A stretch of 64,000 nt of DNA. Origin: Bacteroidota bacterium. Lineage in GTDB: Bacteria > Bacteroidota > Ignavibacteria > Kryptoniales > JAKASW01. The notes beneath the pieces were generated by a model, which was not told the origin of the DNA, searched no databases, and saw only the letters and a program-made list of their open reading frames with translations. The stretch lies in contig JAKAGT010000001.1 of the NCBI GenBank assembly GCA_021825585.1, forward strand, positions 62,001-126,000. Direction: 5' to 3'. Within the stretch, counting starts at the first letter, position 1. Each line of letters opens with the position of its first letter. Made by a program: the position numbers and the translations under genes. Of this stretch, positions 42,567-50,570 are shown piece by piece.

Positions 42567-42580
42567 TGAAAGAGGGCAAA

Positions 42581-43411
42581 ATGGATTCAAAGAACCTCGG
42601 GGGAATTTTAGACAAAATAAACGAGCTGCGCGCTCTGTTCATATTCGGTCAGCGGGTAATCCCATTTCTCGAAGAGCTATTCTACTTTGTGCACGACATC
42701 GTACCAGTCCTTGAAGAAATCAACGCTTCTATCTACGAAAGCGCCAGCAAAATGCCGCGGGCTTCTTCCCAGCTGAGCAAAGTAACTCAAGCAACCGAAC
42801 TGGCGACGACGGAAATACTGGATAATCTGGACGGCGTCATTTCCAGATTAGACACGATCGATTCGCACTTCCAGACTGCAACCGCGGATCTTAACGCGAT
42901 CGACAAGCTGGACAAGGACATGCTCGAGGCAGTCAAGTCTTCACTGAACGGCAGCCATCAGGAAACGCTCCGCGCCGTATCGGCTCTGCAAGAGCAAAAG
43001 GGTTCTCACCTCAAAGCGGTCAAGCTGAACGCCTCCGGCCTGGAGAAGAGCCTGAAGGAAATACGCGAGAAATCCAACGACATAATGATTTCCCTGCAAG
43101 TCCAGGACATCACATCACAACAGATCGCATCGGTGAATCATCTGATCGGTTCAGTGCAGGATAGACTTTCGAATCTCATAGACAGATTCAAGATAAGCGG
43201 CGAGGAACTCATCAGCGAAATCGAGAGGACCGATCACCGCACATTCGATCCAAACGCATCTTACGATAGATCGGGAGAACGGCAGAAAGCCGCCGATGAG
43301 GTCGTGGGCGGGTCGGCTCCGACGAGAGATAATTCAGAAGAGGCTGAAAAAAAAACCGTCAATCCGACATCGCAGGAGGAGATAGACAAACTTTTCGGAA
43401 AGGGGGCGTAG
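42581..43411 (+). CDS. cheZ: CheZ-like CheY-P phosphatase
   Basis: A 276-residue helical protein read from ATG 42581, which has GAGGG 4 bases upstream; an ATG at 42566 would add five residues. Long hairpin-like helices and the CheZ catalytic pattern QVQDITSQQI place Asp176 and Gln180 at the spacing of the E. coli catalytic Asp143 and Gln147. The C-terminus, SQEEIDKLFGKG, corresponds to the CheY-binding tail of CheZ and closely resembles the CheY-binding helix of FliM. CheZ is unusual outside Proteobacteria, but the catalytic motif and position beside cheY favour this call over an unrelated coiled-coil protein. Confidence 0.8.
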   Translation: MDSKNLGGILDKINELRALFIFGQRVIPFLEELFYFVHDIVPVLEEINASIYESASKMPRASSQLSKVTQATELATTEILDNLDGVISRLDTIDSHFQTATADLNAIDKLDKDMLEAVKSSLNGSHQETLRAVSALQEQKGSHLKAVKLNASGLEKSLKEIREKSNDIMISLQVQDITSQQIASVNHLIGSVQDRLSNLIDRFKISGEELISEIERTDHRTFDPNASYDRSGERQKAADEVVGGSAPTRDNSEEAEKKTVNPTSQEEIDKLFGKGA

Positions 43412-43416
43412 AACGC

Positions 43417-45261
43417 ATGGCAGAACATCCGATGTTTTCGGAGGAGCTGAAAGAAATTGTCGAGAGCTTCATAGTTGAGACTAACGACATATTCGAGAAG
43501 CTCGATAACGAAATACTGGAACTCGAAAAGAGGCCGGAAGACAAGGAACTCATCAACTCTATTTTCCGGGCCGTTCATACAGTAAAAGGAACTTCGGGCT
43601 TTCTGAGTTTCGAACAGATGACCGTGATCGCACACAGGTTCGAAGATGTCTTGAACAAGCTTCGGCGCGACGAGCTGAAATTCCAACCGGCAATGCTCGA
43701 CGTCATGTTTGAAGCGTTCGACCAAATGAAAGCACTACTCCGACAGGTCGTTGAACACAATATTCATGACATAGATTTCTCGGGTACGATCAAGAGGCTC
43801 GAATCACTCTCCAAGGGTGTCCTTCCTGAGAAGGCTGAAAAGGGTCCGGCAGAACAACAGGCGGCGGCTCCGGCATCGGAGCCTGCGATTGCAAAGAGTG
43901 CCGAGCCGGTCGATGTCGTCCAACGCAACACCGACCAGGAACAGCTGCAGACGTCACAGGCAAGAGAATCGGCGCCACAGGACGCTTCGCAGAGCCATCC
44001 GCAGGCATCCCAGCCTCAGAAAGCCGACAAAATAACGGACACGACGATCCGGGTCGATGTCGGGAGGCTCGACCACCTTATGAACCTCGTGGGAGAACTC
44101 GTCCTCGGGAGAAACCGTCTTTCCCAGATCGTGACGTCGTCCAGAGAGGACGATGCGGGAGAAGATTTTTCGCACCAGCTTTCCGAAACGAGTGCCCAGA
44201 TCGACTTCATCACCACCGAGCTGCAGACCGCTGTGATGAAGACGAGGATGGTCCAGATCGGGAGAGTGTTTAACCGATTTCCCCGGCTTGTCCGCGACAT
44301 AGCAAGGGAATTCAACAAGGACATCGACCTCGTAATCGAGGGAGAAGAAACGGAACTCGACAAGTCCATCATAGAAGAAATAAGCGACCCGCTTGTTCAC
44401 CTGATCAGGAATGCGGCGGATCATGGAGTCGAAGAGCCAGAGCGGAGAGAGAAGGCCGGCAAGTCCAGGCGCGGCACAATCCGCCTTACGGCAGGTCACG
44501 AAGGAAACCACATTATCATAGAAATACAGGACGACGGCGCGGGAATGGATCCCGAAATATTGAAGCGCAAGGCAATCGAGAAGGGCGTCATCACGGCCGA
44601 AGAAGCACACGAGATGAAGACCGATGACGCCTACAACCTGATATTCATTCCGGGTTTCAGCACCGCACAGAAGGTAAGCAGCGTTTCGGGGAGAGGCGTC
44701 GGGATGGATGTGGTCAAGACCAATATCACGAAGCTTAACGGGATAATTGCCGTGGAATCCGGGGTCGGAAAGGGGACGAAATTCGTGTTGAAGCTCCCCC
44801 TCACGCTTGCCATCATCCAGGGTCTCCTCGTGGCAGTGGGAACCGAGACATTCGCAATTCCGCTCAACTCAGTCCTCGAAGTTGTACACACATTCAAGTC
44901 GGATGTCGCGACAGTCAACGGCCGCGAAGTGATAAGACTGCGCGAAACTGTGCTGCCCCTTGTGAGCATATCGGATATACTCGACGTCCCTTTGCAGAGC
45001 GAAGAGCTGCGGGGCTTTTACACAGTGGTAGTGGGAGTCGCGAATCACAAGTTCGGAATTGTAGTGAATCGGCTGATCGGCCAGAAAGAAATCGTTATCA
45101 AACCACTTGGAGCCTATCTGAAGAACATCCAGGGAATAGCCGGTTCAACGATTCTCGGCGACGGACGCGTTATAATGATACTGGATGCAGGAGAACTCCT
45201 GAGACTTGCGCAAAAAGGAACCCACTCAAAAGCCTCCGTAGCCAGCGAGGTTGACCAGTAG
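43417..45261 (+). CDS. cheA: CheA, chemotaxis histidine kinase
   Basis: A 614-residue CheA with the usual order: HPt domain (about 1-105) with phospho-accepting His54 in IFRAVHTVKGTSGFL, a Pro/Ala/Gln-rich linker (about 135-205) that contains no clear CheY-binding P2 domain, dimerisation domain (about 208-275, VDVGRLDHLMNLVGELVLGR), ATPase domain (about 278-460, with HLIRNAADHGVEEPE and GRGVGMDVVKTNI) and a CheW-like regulatory domain to the end (about 465-605). The absence of P2 is visible in the short linker. It starts 5 bases after the CheZ-like gene. Confidence 0.97.
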   Translation: MAEHPMFSEELKEIVESFIVETNDIFEKLDNEILELEKRPEDKELINSIFRAVHTVKGTSGFLSFEQMTVIAHRFEDVLNKLRRDELKFQPAMLDVMFEAFDQMKALLRQVVEHNIHDIDFSGTIKRLESLSKGVLPEKAEKGPAEQQAAAPASEPAIAKSAEPVDVVQRNTDQEQLQTSQARESAPQDASQSHPQASQPQKADKITDTTIRVDVGRLDHLMNLVGELVLGRNRLSQIVTSSREDDAGEDFSHQLSETSAQIDFITTELQTAVMKTRMVQIGRVFNRFPRLVRDIAREFNKDIDLVIEGEETELDKSIIEEISDPLVHLIRNAADHGVEEPERREKAGKSRRGTIRLTAGHEGNHIIIEIQDDGAGMDPEILKRKAIEKGVITAEEAHEMKTDDAYNLIFIPGFSTAQKVSSVSGRGVGMDVVKTNITKLNGIIAVESGVGKGTKFVLKLPLTLAIIQGLLVAVGTETFAIPLNSVLEVVHTFKSDVATVNGREVIRLRETVLPLVSISDILDVPLQSEELRGFYTVVVGVANHKFGIVVNRLIGQKEIVIKPLGAYLKNIQGIAGSTILGDGRVIMILDAGELLRLAQKGTHSKASVASEVDQ

Positions 45262-45262
45262 A

Positions 45263-46327
45263 ATGTCGATAAGAATATTGGTTGTAGACGACTCCGCTTT
45301 CATGCGAAAAGCGATCTCAATGATGCTAGAGAGCGATCCCGATATCGAGGTGATAAGCACCGCGAGGGACGGGATGGAAGCCACGGAGAAGGCGAGGGAC
45401 CTGAAGCCTGACCTGATGACGATGGACGTAGAGATGCCCAGGATGGACGGGATAACGGCAGTTAAGAAGATTATGAAGGAAAATCCCGTTCCAATCCTGA
45501 TGGTCAGCTCACTTACAGTTGAGGGGGCCCGTGCGACAATGGACGCACTGGCTGCCGGTGCAGTGGATTTTATCCCGAAACAATTGTCCTACGTCTCCCT
45601 GGACATTACAAAGATCAAGGGTGACCTGATTGCCAAGATAAAATCCATAGCTCGCGACCGCTCCAGGGCCTTCTCCAGATTAGTGTCTCCCAAGACGTTC
45701 GCTCCCAGAAAAGCATCTCCCTTGAAATTCCTGAGTGCGCAGATTGCAACGATCGGTATCTCCACAGGCGGTCCCTTTTCTCTCCAGAAGGTCATCCCGT
45801 TCCTTCCTGAGGACTTCCCTCTCCCAATTGCAATTGTCCAGCACATGCCGCCGCATTTCACCAAGTCCCTGGCAGAGAGGCTTGATTCGATCAGCCGTGT
45901 AGAAGTGTGCGAAGCAGAGGACGGAATGGAGCTTAAAAAGGGGACCGTATACATTGCCCCGGGAGGACTTCACCTGAAATTCAAGCGAATCGGAGTCAAA
46001 GTACTGATTAACATCTCGAAAGATCCTTCCGAAACCCTGCATCGTCCGTCAGTGGACGTCATGTTCAGTTCGGCGTTTGAAACATTTGGCGGGAGGGTTC
46101 TTGCTGCAGTCATGACAGGAATGGGAAAGGATGGATTAGAAGGGGCAAAGCTAATCAAATCTGCCGGAGGAAAGATAATAGCCCAGAACGAGGAGACTTG
46201 TGTAGTTTACGGGATGCCCAAAGCAATCGTCGACGCTGAGCTTGCAGACGCCGTTCTTCCGCTGGAGGAGATAGCCTCAGCAATATCCAATGCCGTTTCA
46301 ACCACGGCGGCTCCCGCGAATTCATAG
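45263..46327 (+). CDS. cheB: CheB, receptor methylesterase/deamidase
   Basis: CheB removes receptor methyl groups. I start it at ATG 45263 (MSIRIL), 1 base after the cheA stop, giving 354 residues; an upstream TTG at 45251 would lie in cheA. The receiver domain carries the acidic pair DD, Asp55 in MTMDVEMPRMDG and the usual end. The methylesterase domain (about 160-350) shows the catalytic triad in STGGPFSL (Ser), QHMPPHFT (His) and TGMGKDGLEG (Asp). It is the last gene of the chemotaxis operon. Confidence 0.97.
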   Translation: MSIRILVVDDSAFMRKAISMMLESDPDIEVISTARDGMEATEKARDLKPDLMTMDVEMPRMDGITAVKKIMKENPVPILMVSSLTVEGARATMDALAAGAVDFIPKQLSYVSLDITKIKGDLIAKIKSIARDRSRAFSRLVSPKTFAPRKASPLKFLSAQIATIGISTGGPFSLQKVIPFLPEDFPLPIAIVQHMPPHFTKSLAERLDSISRVEVCEAEDGMELKKGTVYIAPGGLHLKFKRIGVKVLINISKDPSETLHRPSVDVMFSSAFETFGGRVLAAVMTGMGKDGLEGAKLIKSAGGKIIAQNEETCVVYGMPKAIVDAELADAVLPLEEIASAISNAVSTTAAPANS

Positions 46328-46375
46328 CAACTTGCCCCGCCCCTGTTCAAGAGCGCGGGCTCCGGGTGGGAGTTG
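46328..46375. terminator. hairpin between convergent cheB and DksA-like genes
   Basis: The 49-base space between the two convergent stop codons folds on itself. CAACT at 46328-46332 pairs with AGTTG at 46371-46375, and the C-rich CCCGCCC run at 46336-46342 faces GGGTGGG at 46364-46370 with one wobble. The loop is about 21 bases. It fills the intergenic space and could stop transcripts from both sides, although clear T-runs are absent. Confidence 0.5.
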
Positions 46376-46376
46376 A

Positions 46377-46742
46377 TTACGGCGACCGGTCATCCTTCAA
46401 ATTCGAATGGAAAGACGGCGATAATGCTCTCTCGCATGCGTCACAGAATTTCGCGAGCGGATTCCTCCGGAGTTTTGAGAACTCTATCTCATTCCTACAG
46501 AACAAGCAGTATCCGTAGTTCCCGGTGAAGAGCCTCTGGAGAGCGTCGAACAGGTCGAGCAAATCCTCATCCGCTCTGAAGGACTCAAATCGTCTAATCT
46601 CGGTGACTACCGATTCTGATTGCAGTTCATTTTCGACCAGCGAAGCTGGGACGAATTCCCCGTACCTCTCGGATAAAATCGAGCGAACACGAGAAAATAT
46701 TTCGCTCTTCAACACCGCCAAATTCTTATCGTCCATCCTCAT
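46377..46742 (-). CDS. DksA/TraR-type zinc-finger protein
   Basis: A 121-residue protein (start MRMDD at 46742; an ATG at 46736 is also possible, and an upstream in-frame ATG at 46772 lies before the ribosome site GGAAGG). The N-terminal half is helical, and the C-terminal part carries a four-cysteine finger in GYCLFCRNEIEFSKLRRNP and KFCDACERAL, with the C-x2-C ... C-x2-C spacing of the DksA/TraR family. DksA-like proteins bind RNA polymerase through the secondary channel. The coiled-coil part is shorter than in DksA. It is convergent with cheB. Confidence 0.85.
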   Translation of the reverse strand: MRMDDKNLAVLKSEIFSRVRSILSERYGEFVPASLVENELQSESVVTEIRRFESFRADEDLLDLFDALQRLFTGNYGYCLFCRNEIEFSKLRRNPLAKFCDACERALSPSFHSNLKDDRSP

Positions 46743-47139
46743 GCCCTCCCTTCCTAAAATCCACACCCGCAACGTCCTTCACATCGGTATCAGAAGCTTC
46801 AACCCGCCGTTCAACTCGCTTAGCCCTCCGGGTGAGGACTCAGCCCAGGAAATTTCTTCCGGCTATTTCCTGACGCTGGAATCAGCGGGGTAACAATCTA
46901 AGGCAGTAAACTATCGACTCGTTATTCCGGCAACTACTCTTTGCTCTGAAATGTCGGGATTTTTGTGGTGAATGTCAATCACAGCAGATTTTTAGAATTT
47001 GTTTTTCTGTCCGAGTCTGATTAACGTAGAGCTACCGCTGAATCGGGTTCGGGCTTGCCGGCGCTCAAGGAATCGGAGCAGGAAGCATGTAATCGATTCA
47101 CCACATACCCTCAAAAACATACAGATCTGGGAGCAGAAG
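46743..47139. other. intergenic region between DksA-like and CoA-binding genes
   Basis: About 397 bases between two divergent genes with no supported coding region. It holds the ribosome site of the DksA-like gene at its left end and GGGAG before 47140 at its right end. A TAGAATTTG string near 46992 resembles the TAnnTTTG -7 element of Bacteroidota-type promoters, but I see no TTTG-like -33 box at the right distance. Nothing else is evident. Confidence 0.6.
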
Positions 47140-47580
47140 ATGGAACAGTCAATCAAAGACTTTGTTCAACTGAAACGCTTAGCCGTTGTCGGAGTGTCCC
47201 GCAACAAAAACAAGTTCGGTAACACTATCCATCGGGAACTTAAGAAGCGGGGCTACGAGGTCTTTGGAGTGAACCCAACGCTTTCAGAAATCGGTGACGA
47301 CAAATGTTTTCGCACTCTGACAGAGCTCAAAGACAAGGTGGAGGGCGCCATAGTATGTGTGACGCCAGATTCAGTCGACCAGATCTTGCGCGAGGCGGCA
47401 GGCACGGGAATCCGATACATTTGGCTGCAACAGGGCGCCGAACATCCGGGCGTCCGGGAACTGGCGGGTTCCTTGAACCTCACTCTGGTCACGGGGAAAT
47501 GTATCCTTATGTATGCCGAGCCCGTAGACTCCGTTCACAATATTCATCGCTTCCTTGTGAAGTTGTTCGGCAAGCTCTGA
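47140..47580 (+). CDS. CoA-binding-domain protein
   Basis: A 146-residue Rossmann-like CoA_binding_2 protein (YccU type). Visible marks are VVGVSRNKNKFGNTIHRELK, GYEVFGVNPT, GAIVCVTPDSVDQILREAA, GIRYIWLQQGAEH and GKCILMYAEPV, the last being the usual 'C.m'-containing end. The start is ATG 47140 with GGAG 7 bases upstream; an upstream in-frame start at 46999 would add 47 residues with no family likeness. These proteins bind CoA but a physiological role is generally not known. It stands alone, with a hairpin some 200 bases downstream. Confidence 0.9.
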   Translation: MEQSIKDFVQLKRLAVVGVSRNKNKFGNTIHRELKKRGYEVFGVNPTLSEIGDDKCFRTLTELKDKVEGAIVCVTPDSVDQILREAAGTGIRYIWLQQGAEHPGVRELAGSLNLTLVTGKCILMYAEPVDSVHNIHRFLVKLFGKL

Positions 47581-47784
47581 AACGCGAAGGGCTTTTGTCG
47601 GCATAGCCTGCAGCGGGCCAGCTCATCCACGCAGCATCTCCGTACCATGTTCCTTCCCATTCAACACGACCCCGGCAAAGGGAGACGCATCCAGAGATTA
47701 TGTTCAGTGTTTTATGAGGGTCACAGTCACGGTTGACATTGGCTTCTTCGATTAAGGGGACACCCTGAAACCTCGTAATGTAAC

Positions 47785-47825
47785 AGCCCACATCACAAAT
47801 GCAGATTGCCGCCAGGATGTGGGCT
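47785..47825 (+). terminator. 10-base-pair hairpin downstream of the CoA-binding gene
   Basis: AGCCCACATC at 47785-47794 pairs exactly with GATGTGGGCT at 47816-47825, with a 21-base loop, and a short TTT follows. It lies 205 bases past the CoA-binding gene and 31 bases before the convergent stop of the DUF72 gene, so it may end either transcript. The rest of 47581-47855 holds no gene I can support. Confidence 0.45.
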
Positions 47826-47855
47826 TTGCTGATTCACGATCGATGAGTCGCTCCG

Positions 47856-48872
47856 TCACTGAAACAGGTCACCCGCAGGACTTGCCTCGACCCTCAACGC
47901 GAACCTTTCAAGCTCTGGGAAATACTTTATCACAGTATCGGGCATCCTCACTTTCTCCCGGCTGCGGACTCTCTTTATGAGTTCCAACGCATTCGCTACG
48001 GCTTTTCCCATCGGATGGTTGTTCGCCACCACGTAAATCCTATCGCATCTTTCTTTCACCTTGAGAATTTCTCTCTCTATCTGGTCAAGTTCATCGCCAT
48101 TGTACAGATAGTCGTAACGCGCATTCCTGTCATGCTCATCACGCTTACCGCCTCCTGAGGCTTCTTCCCTTTTTCCGAGGAGTCTTCTGCTCTCCTGCCA
48201 CATATTCGCATTTCTTCCGTGGAGTCGAATATAACCGATCCGCCCGAGGATGCTTGTGTCCAGCCCGACCATTCCTCCAAGTCCCGGCTGGTCTATGGCA
48301 ATGACGTTTGCGTTCTTCTCTCTTATGAAGTGCCTAGCTTCATCGTCGTACCAGGATACGTGCCGCAGCTCGAAGAACAGGTTCGCATCCGAAAATTCTT
48401 CCAGCAGCATGGAAATCCGATCTCTGGATGTTTTTGTATCCTTGAAAAATTCCGAACACTGAACGAGGACCCCGCCGAGTTTCTCCCTCTCAAGGAACGG
48501 ACGCAGGAAGGACAGGACAATCTTCCTGTTCATCTCGAAGTCACTTCTGCTGTCCGCAGCGCCGTGCGTGAAATCGCGGAAGAGCTTGATCACGAAGACA
48601 AAGTTCGGGTTGCCATCGACCTCTGCCAGCCATTTTTCTCCGACATCGGCCGGGAAATGGCGATAGAACGTGCTGTTCACTTCGACACAGTCGAAAAAGC
48701 CCGCGTAGAATCCCAGCCGTGAAAACCCCTTCGGCGTCTTTTCCGGATAGAACGGCCCGACCCAGTCGGTGTAGCTCCATCCAGATGTCCCCACTAAGAA
48801 CTCCGGCTTCTCGCGCCGAATCACCTTGCCGCCCTCTTTCTGAATAACCTCGGCTCCAAATATATTTTTCAC
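47856..48872 (-). CDS. DUF72 (YecE-like) protein
   Basis: A 338-residue protein of the DUF72/YecE family, a TIM-barrel-like fold of unknown biochemical role. Recognisable blocks are VGTSGWSYTDWVGPFYPEK, FDCVEVNSTFYRHFPAD, FVFVIKLFRDFTHG, GGVLVQCSEFFKDTK, LFFELRHVSWYDDEARHFIR and GRIGYIRLHGRNANMW. Typical members are about 240-300 residues; the extra N-terminal 25 residues are not conserved-looking, so the true start may be further downstream. It is convergent with the CoA-binding gene. Confidence 0.9.
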   Translation of the reverse strand: MKNIFGAEVIQKEGGKVIRREKPEFLVGTSGWSYTDWVGPFYPEKTPKGFSRLGFYAGFFDCVEVNSTFYRHFPADVGEKWLAEVDGNPNFVFVIKLFRDFTHGAADSRSDFEMNRKIVLSFLRPFLEREKLGGVLVQCSEFFKDTKTSRDRISMLLEEFSDANLFFELRHVSWYDDEARHFIREKNANVIAIDQPGLGGMVGLDTSILGRIGYIRLHGRNANMWQESRRLLGKREEASGGGKRDEHDRNARYDYLYNGDELDQIEREILKVKERCDRIYVVANNHPMGKAVANALELIKRVRSREKVRMPDTVIKYFPELERFALRVEASPAGDLFQ

Positions 48873-49010
48873 ACCGGTATATTAACCAAGGACGGTTCCC
48901 TATGAAAGTCAGAGATCATCCGGCGTTCCCGGTCGGGATCCGTTTATCTTTTAGAATCATGGCGTCGATGCTAATCCGCCAGGCCCTGTTTCTTCCCGTT
49001 TCCTCCACCG

Positions 49011-50570
49011 TCAGAACGGAAATTCCTTGATGCCTTCTCCTGTCTTTGGCTTTGCGACTGCCGGCTTTTTTGCAGTCCCATGAACGGGTTTCGGGTTGAC
49101 GATGATCGCCTTCTTCGGCAGTACGGGGCAGGCGTTTTCACATGCGCCACACCCGATGCAAAGGCTGTCATCGACCTCCGGCAGAAGAAGCGTACCTTCG
49201 TACGGCACGGTATGAACCGCCTTCGTCGGACAGTGTTCAGAACACGCAGAGCAGTCTTTCTTCTTCGCTACGACGATACATTCGTCCTTGTTTAACCTGG
49301 CGTTTCCGATCTGTATCAGCTTCTTCGCCGCGGTATGCGTCTTCATAATTGCTCCGGTCGGACAAATGTCGCCGCACACTGTGCAATCGTAGTTGCAGAA
49401 TCCATACTCGTATTTCATCATCGGCTGAGACATCCCCGCCAGTCCGTACTCCAGGAAAGAAGGCTTCAGAACATTTGTGGGACATGAGGTCACACAAAGG
49501 TGGCACGCGGTGCACAGGCTCGTGAACCGCCCGACGCTCGTCGATCCCGGCGGGGATATCGGCTGCCGGCTGCTGGATACCACTATCCCGCTCTCCACAA
49601 CTCCCGGTGCGACAAGTAGTGCGGCCGCCGGGACTCCCACGTTTTTGAAGAATTCCCTCCTCCCCTGGTCGAATTCAGCCGGTTGAGTTCTGACCCCGCC
49701 TCCGAATCTCGCAGCATACTCTACCGCGTTTGTTGGACAGGCGCGAAGACAATCAAAACAACTGACGCACGCACTGAAGTCAATTCGTCTTGCTTCGCTG
49801 TCGATACATTCCGCCTTACAGACCCTGTCGCACGCGCCGCAGTCGTTGCATGCATCATCCCTTATGACGAGCCGGACTGCCGAGATGCGCGACATCAGGC
49901 TGAGAATTCCACCCGCGGGGCAGAACGAGTTGCAGAAGAGACGCCCCTCGGTTACACTCAGGTAAGCTACAACAGCCAGGAACAAAAAGGCGAAAAAGAG
50001 CATCCCGATCTCGTGGATGTGGACCGGTATATCGTAGAGCAGATAAATGCCAAAGTGGCCCAGGAAAGCAGCCAGGACATTATTAGCAAACAGGATTACG
50101 GGAAGCGCAAAGCCGGAAGTCAGTCGTCCATAATTGCTGAAAGGGTCGAGCAAATCGCCGATTATCATGCTCCCGCTGAACAGCACCGCTGCGGCACCGA
50201 ATACAAGGATTGAATATTGCAGCCACTGCGGTGATTTGTAATACTTGAACCGCTTCCGACGGTTTATTTTCCTGGAGAGCTTGCCGATGATGTCCTGCAA
50301 TGTTCCGATCGGACAGATTGTCGAACAGTAGACCCGCCCGAACAAGAGCGTCATCACCGCGACAAAAATCAGTCCGCCGGTCGCCACCGCCCCGCCGGTC
50401 ATGACTGACTTCAGAAGGACCGGTACTATCTGGAGAGACGTCAGGTATTTTACGAACTGCGGAGGCATCAGGTGCCACGGATCAAGGAATATCGCTGTCG
50501 TCAGGACAAGGAAGCTCAGTGAAACGGCGACGCGAATCTTCCTTGTGGTTTTCCATCGGGATTTTGTCAA
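49011..50570 (-). CDS. membrane polyferredoxin, NapH-NapG-like fusion
   Basis: A 519-residue iron-sulfur protein. The N-terminal half has about five hydrophobic membrane segments (near 14-30, 60-78, 118-137, 153-175 and 188-206) and the two CX3CP motifs of NapH-type quinol dehydrogenases (YCSTICPIG, Cys82/86; FCNSFCPAG, Cys213/217), then two ferredoxin motifs beginning at Cys241 and Cys268. A twin-arginine-like element, GRREFFKNVG at 303-312, precedes a hydrophobic stretch and four more cysteine clusters (Cys353, 392, 440 and 471), like NapG. This suggests a NapH and NapG fusion with an internal Tat-like element. The gene overlaps the DUF362 gene by 4 bases, so the two probably form one electron-transfer module. 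Confidence 0.85.
   Translation of the reverse strand: MTKSRWKTTRKIRVAVSLSFLVLTTAIFLDPWHLMPPQFVKYLTSLQIVPVLLKSVMTGGAVATGGLIFVAVMTLLFGRVYCSTICPIGTLQDIIGKLSRKINRRKRFKYYKSPQWLQYSILVFGAAAVLFSGSMIIGDLLDPFSNYGRLTSGFALPVILFANNVLAAFLGHFGIYLLYDIPVHIHEIGMLFFAFLFLAVVAYLSVTEGRLFCNSFCPAGGILSLMSRISAVRLVIRDDACNDCGACDRVCKAECIDSEARRIDFSACVSCFDCLRACPTNAVEYAARFGGGVRTQPAEFDQGRREFFKNVGVPAAALLVAPGVVESGIVVSSSRQPISPPGSTSVGRFTSLCTACHLCVTSCPTNVLKPSFLEYGLAGMSQPMMKYEYGFCNYDCTVCGDICPTGAIMKTHTAAKKLIQIGNARLNKDECIVVAKKKDCSACSEHCPTKAVHTVPYEGTLLLPEVDDSLCIGCGACENACPVLPKKAIIVNPKPVHGTAKKPAVAKPKTGEGIKEFPF

Noticed and set aside
47507-47791. A 94-codon minus-strand frame overlapping the end of the CoA-binding gene
   Set aside because: It overlaps a well-supported gene on the other strand, has a composition unlike neighbours and ends in a Arg/His-rich tail typical of shadow frames.
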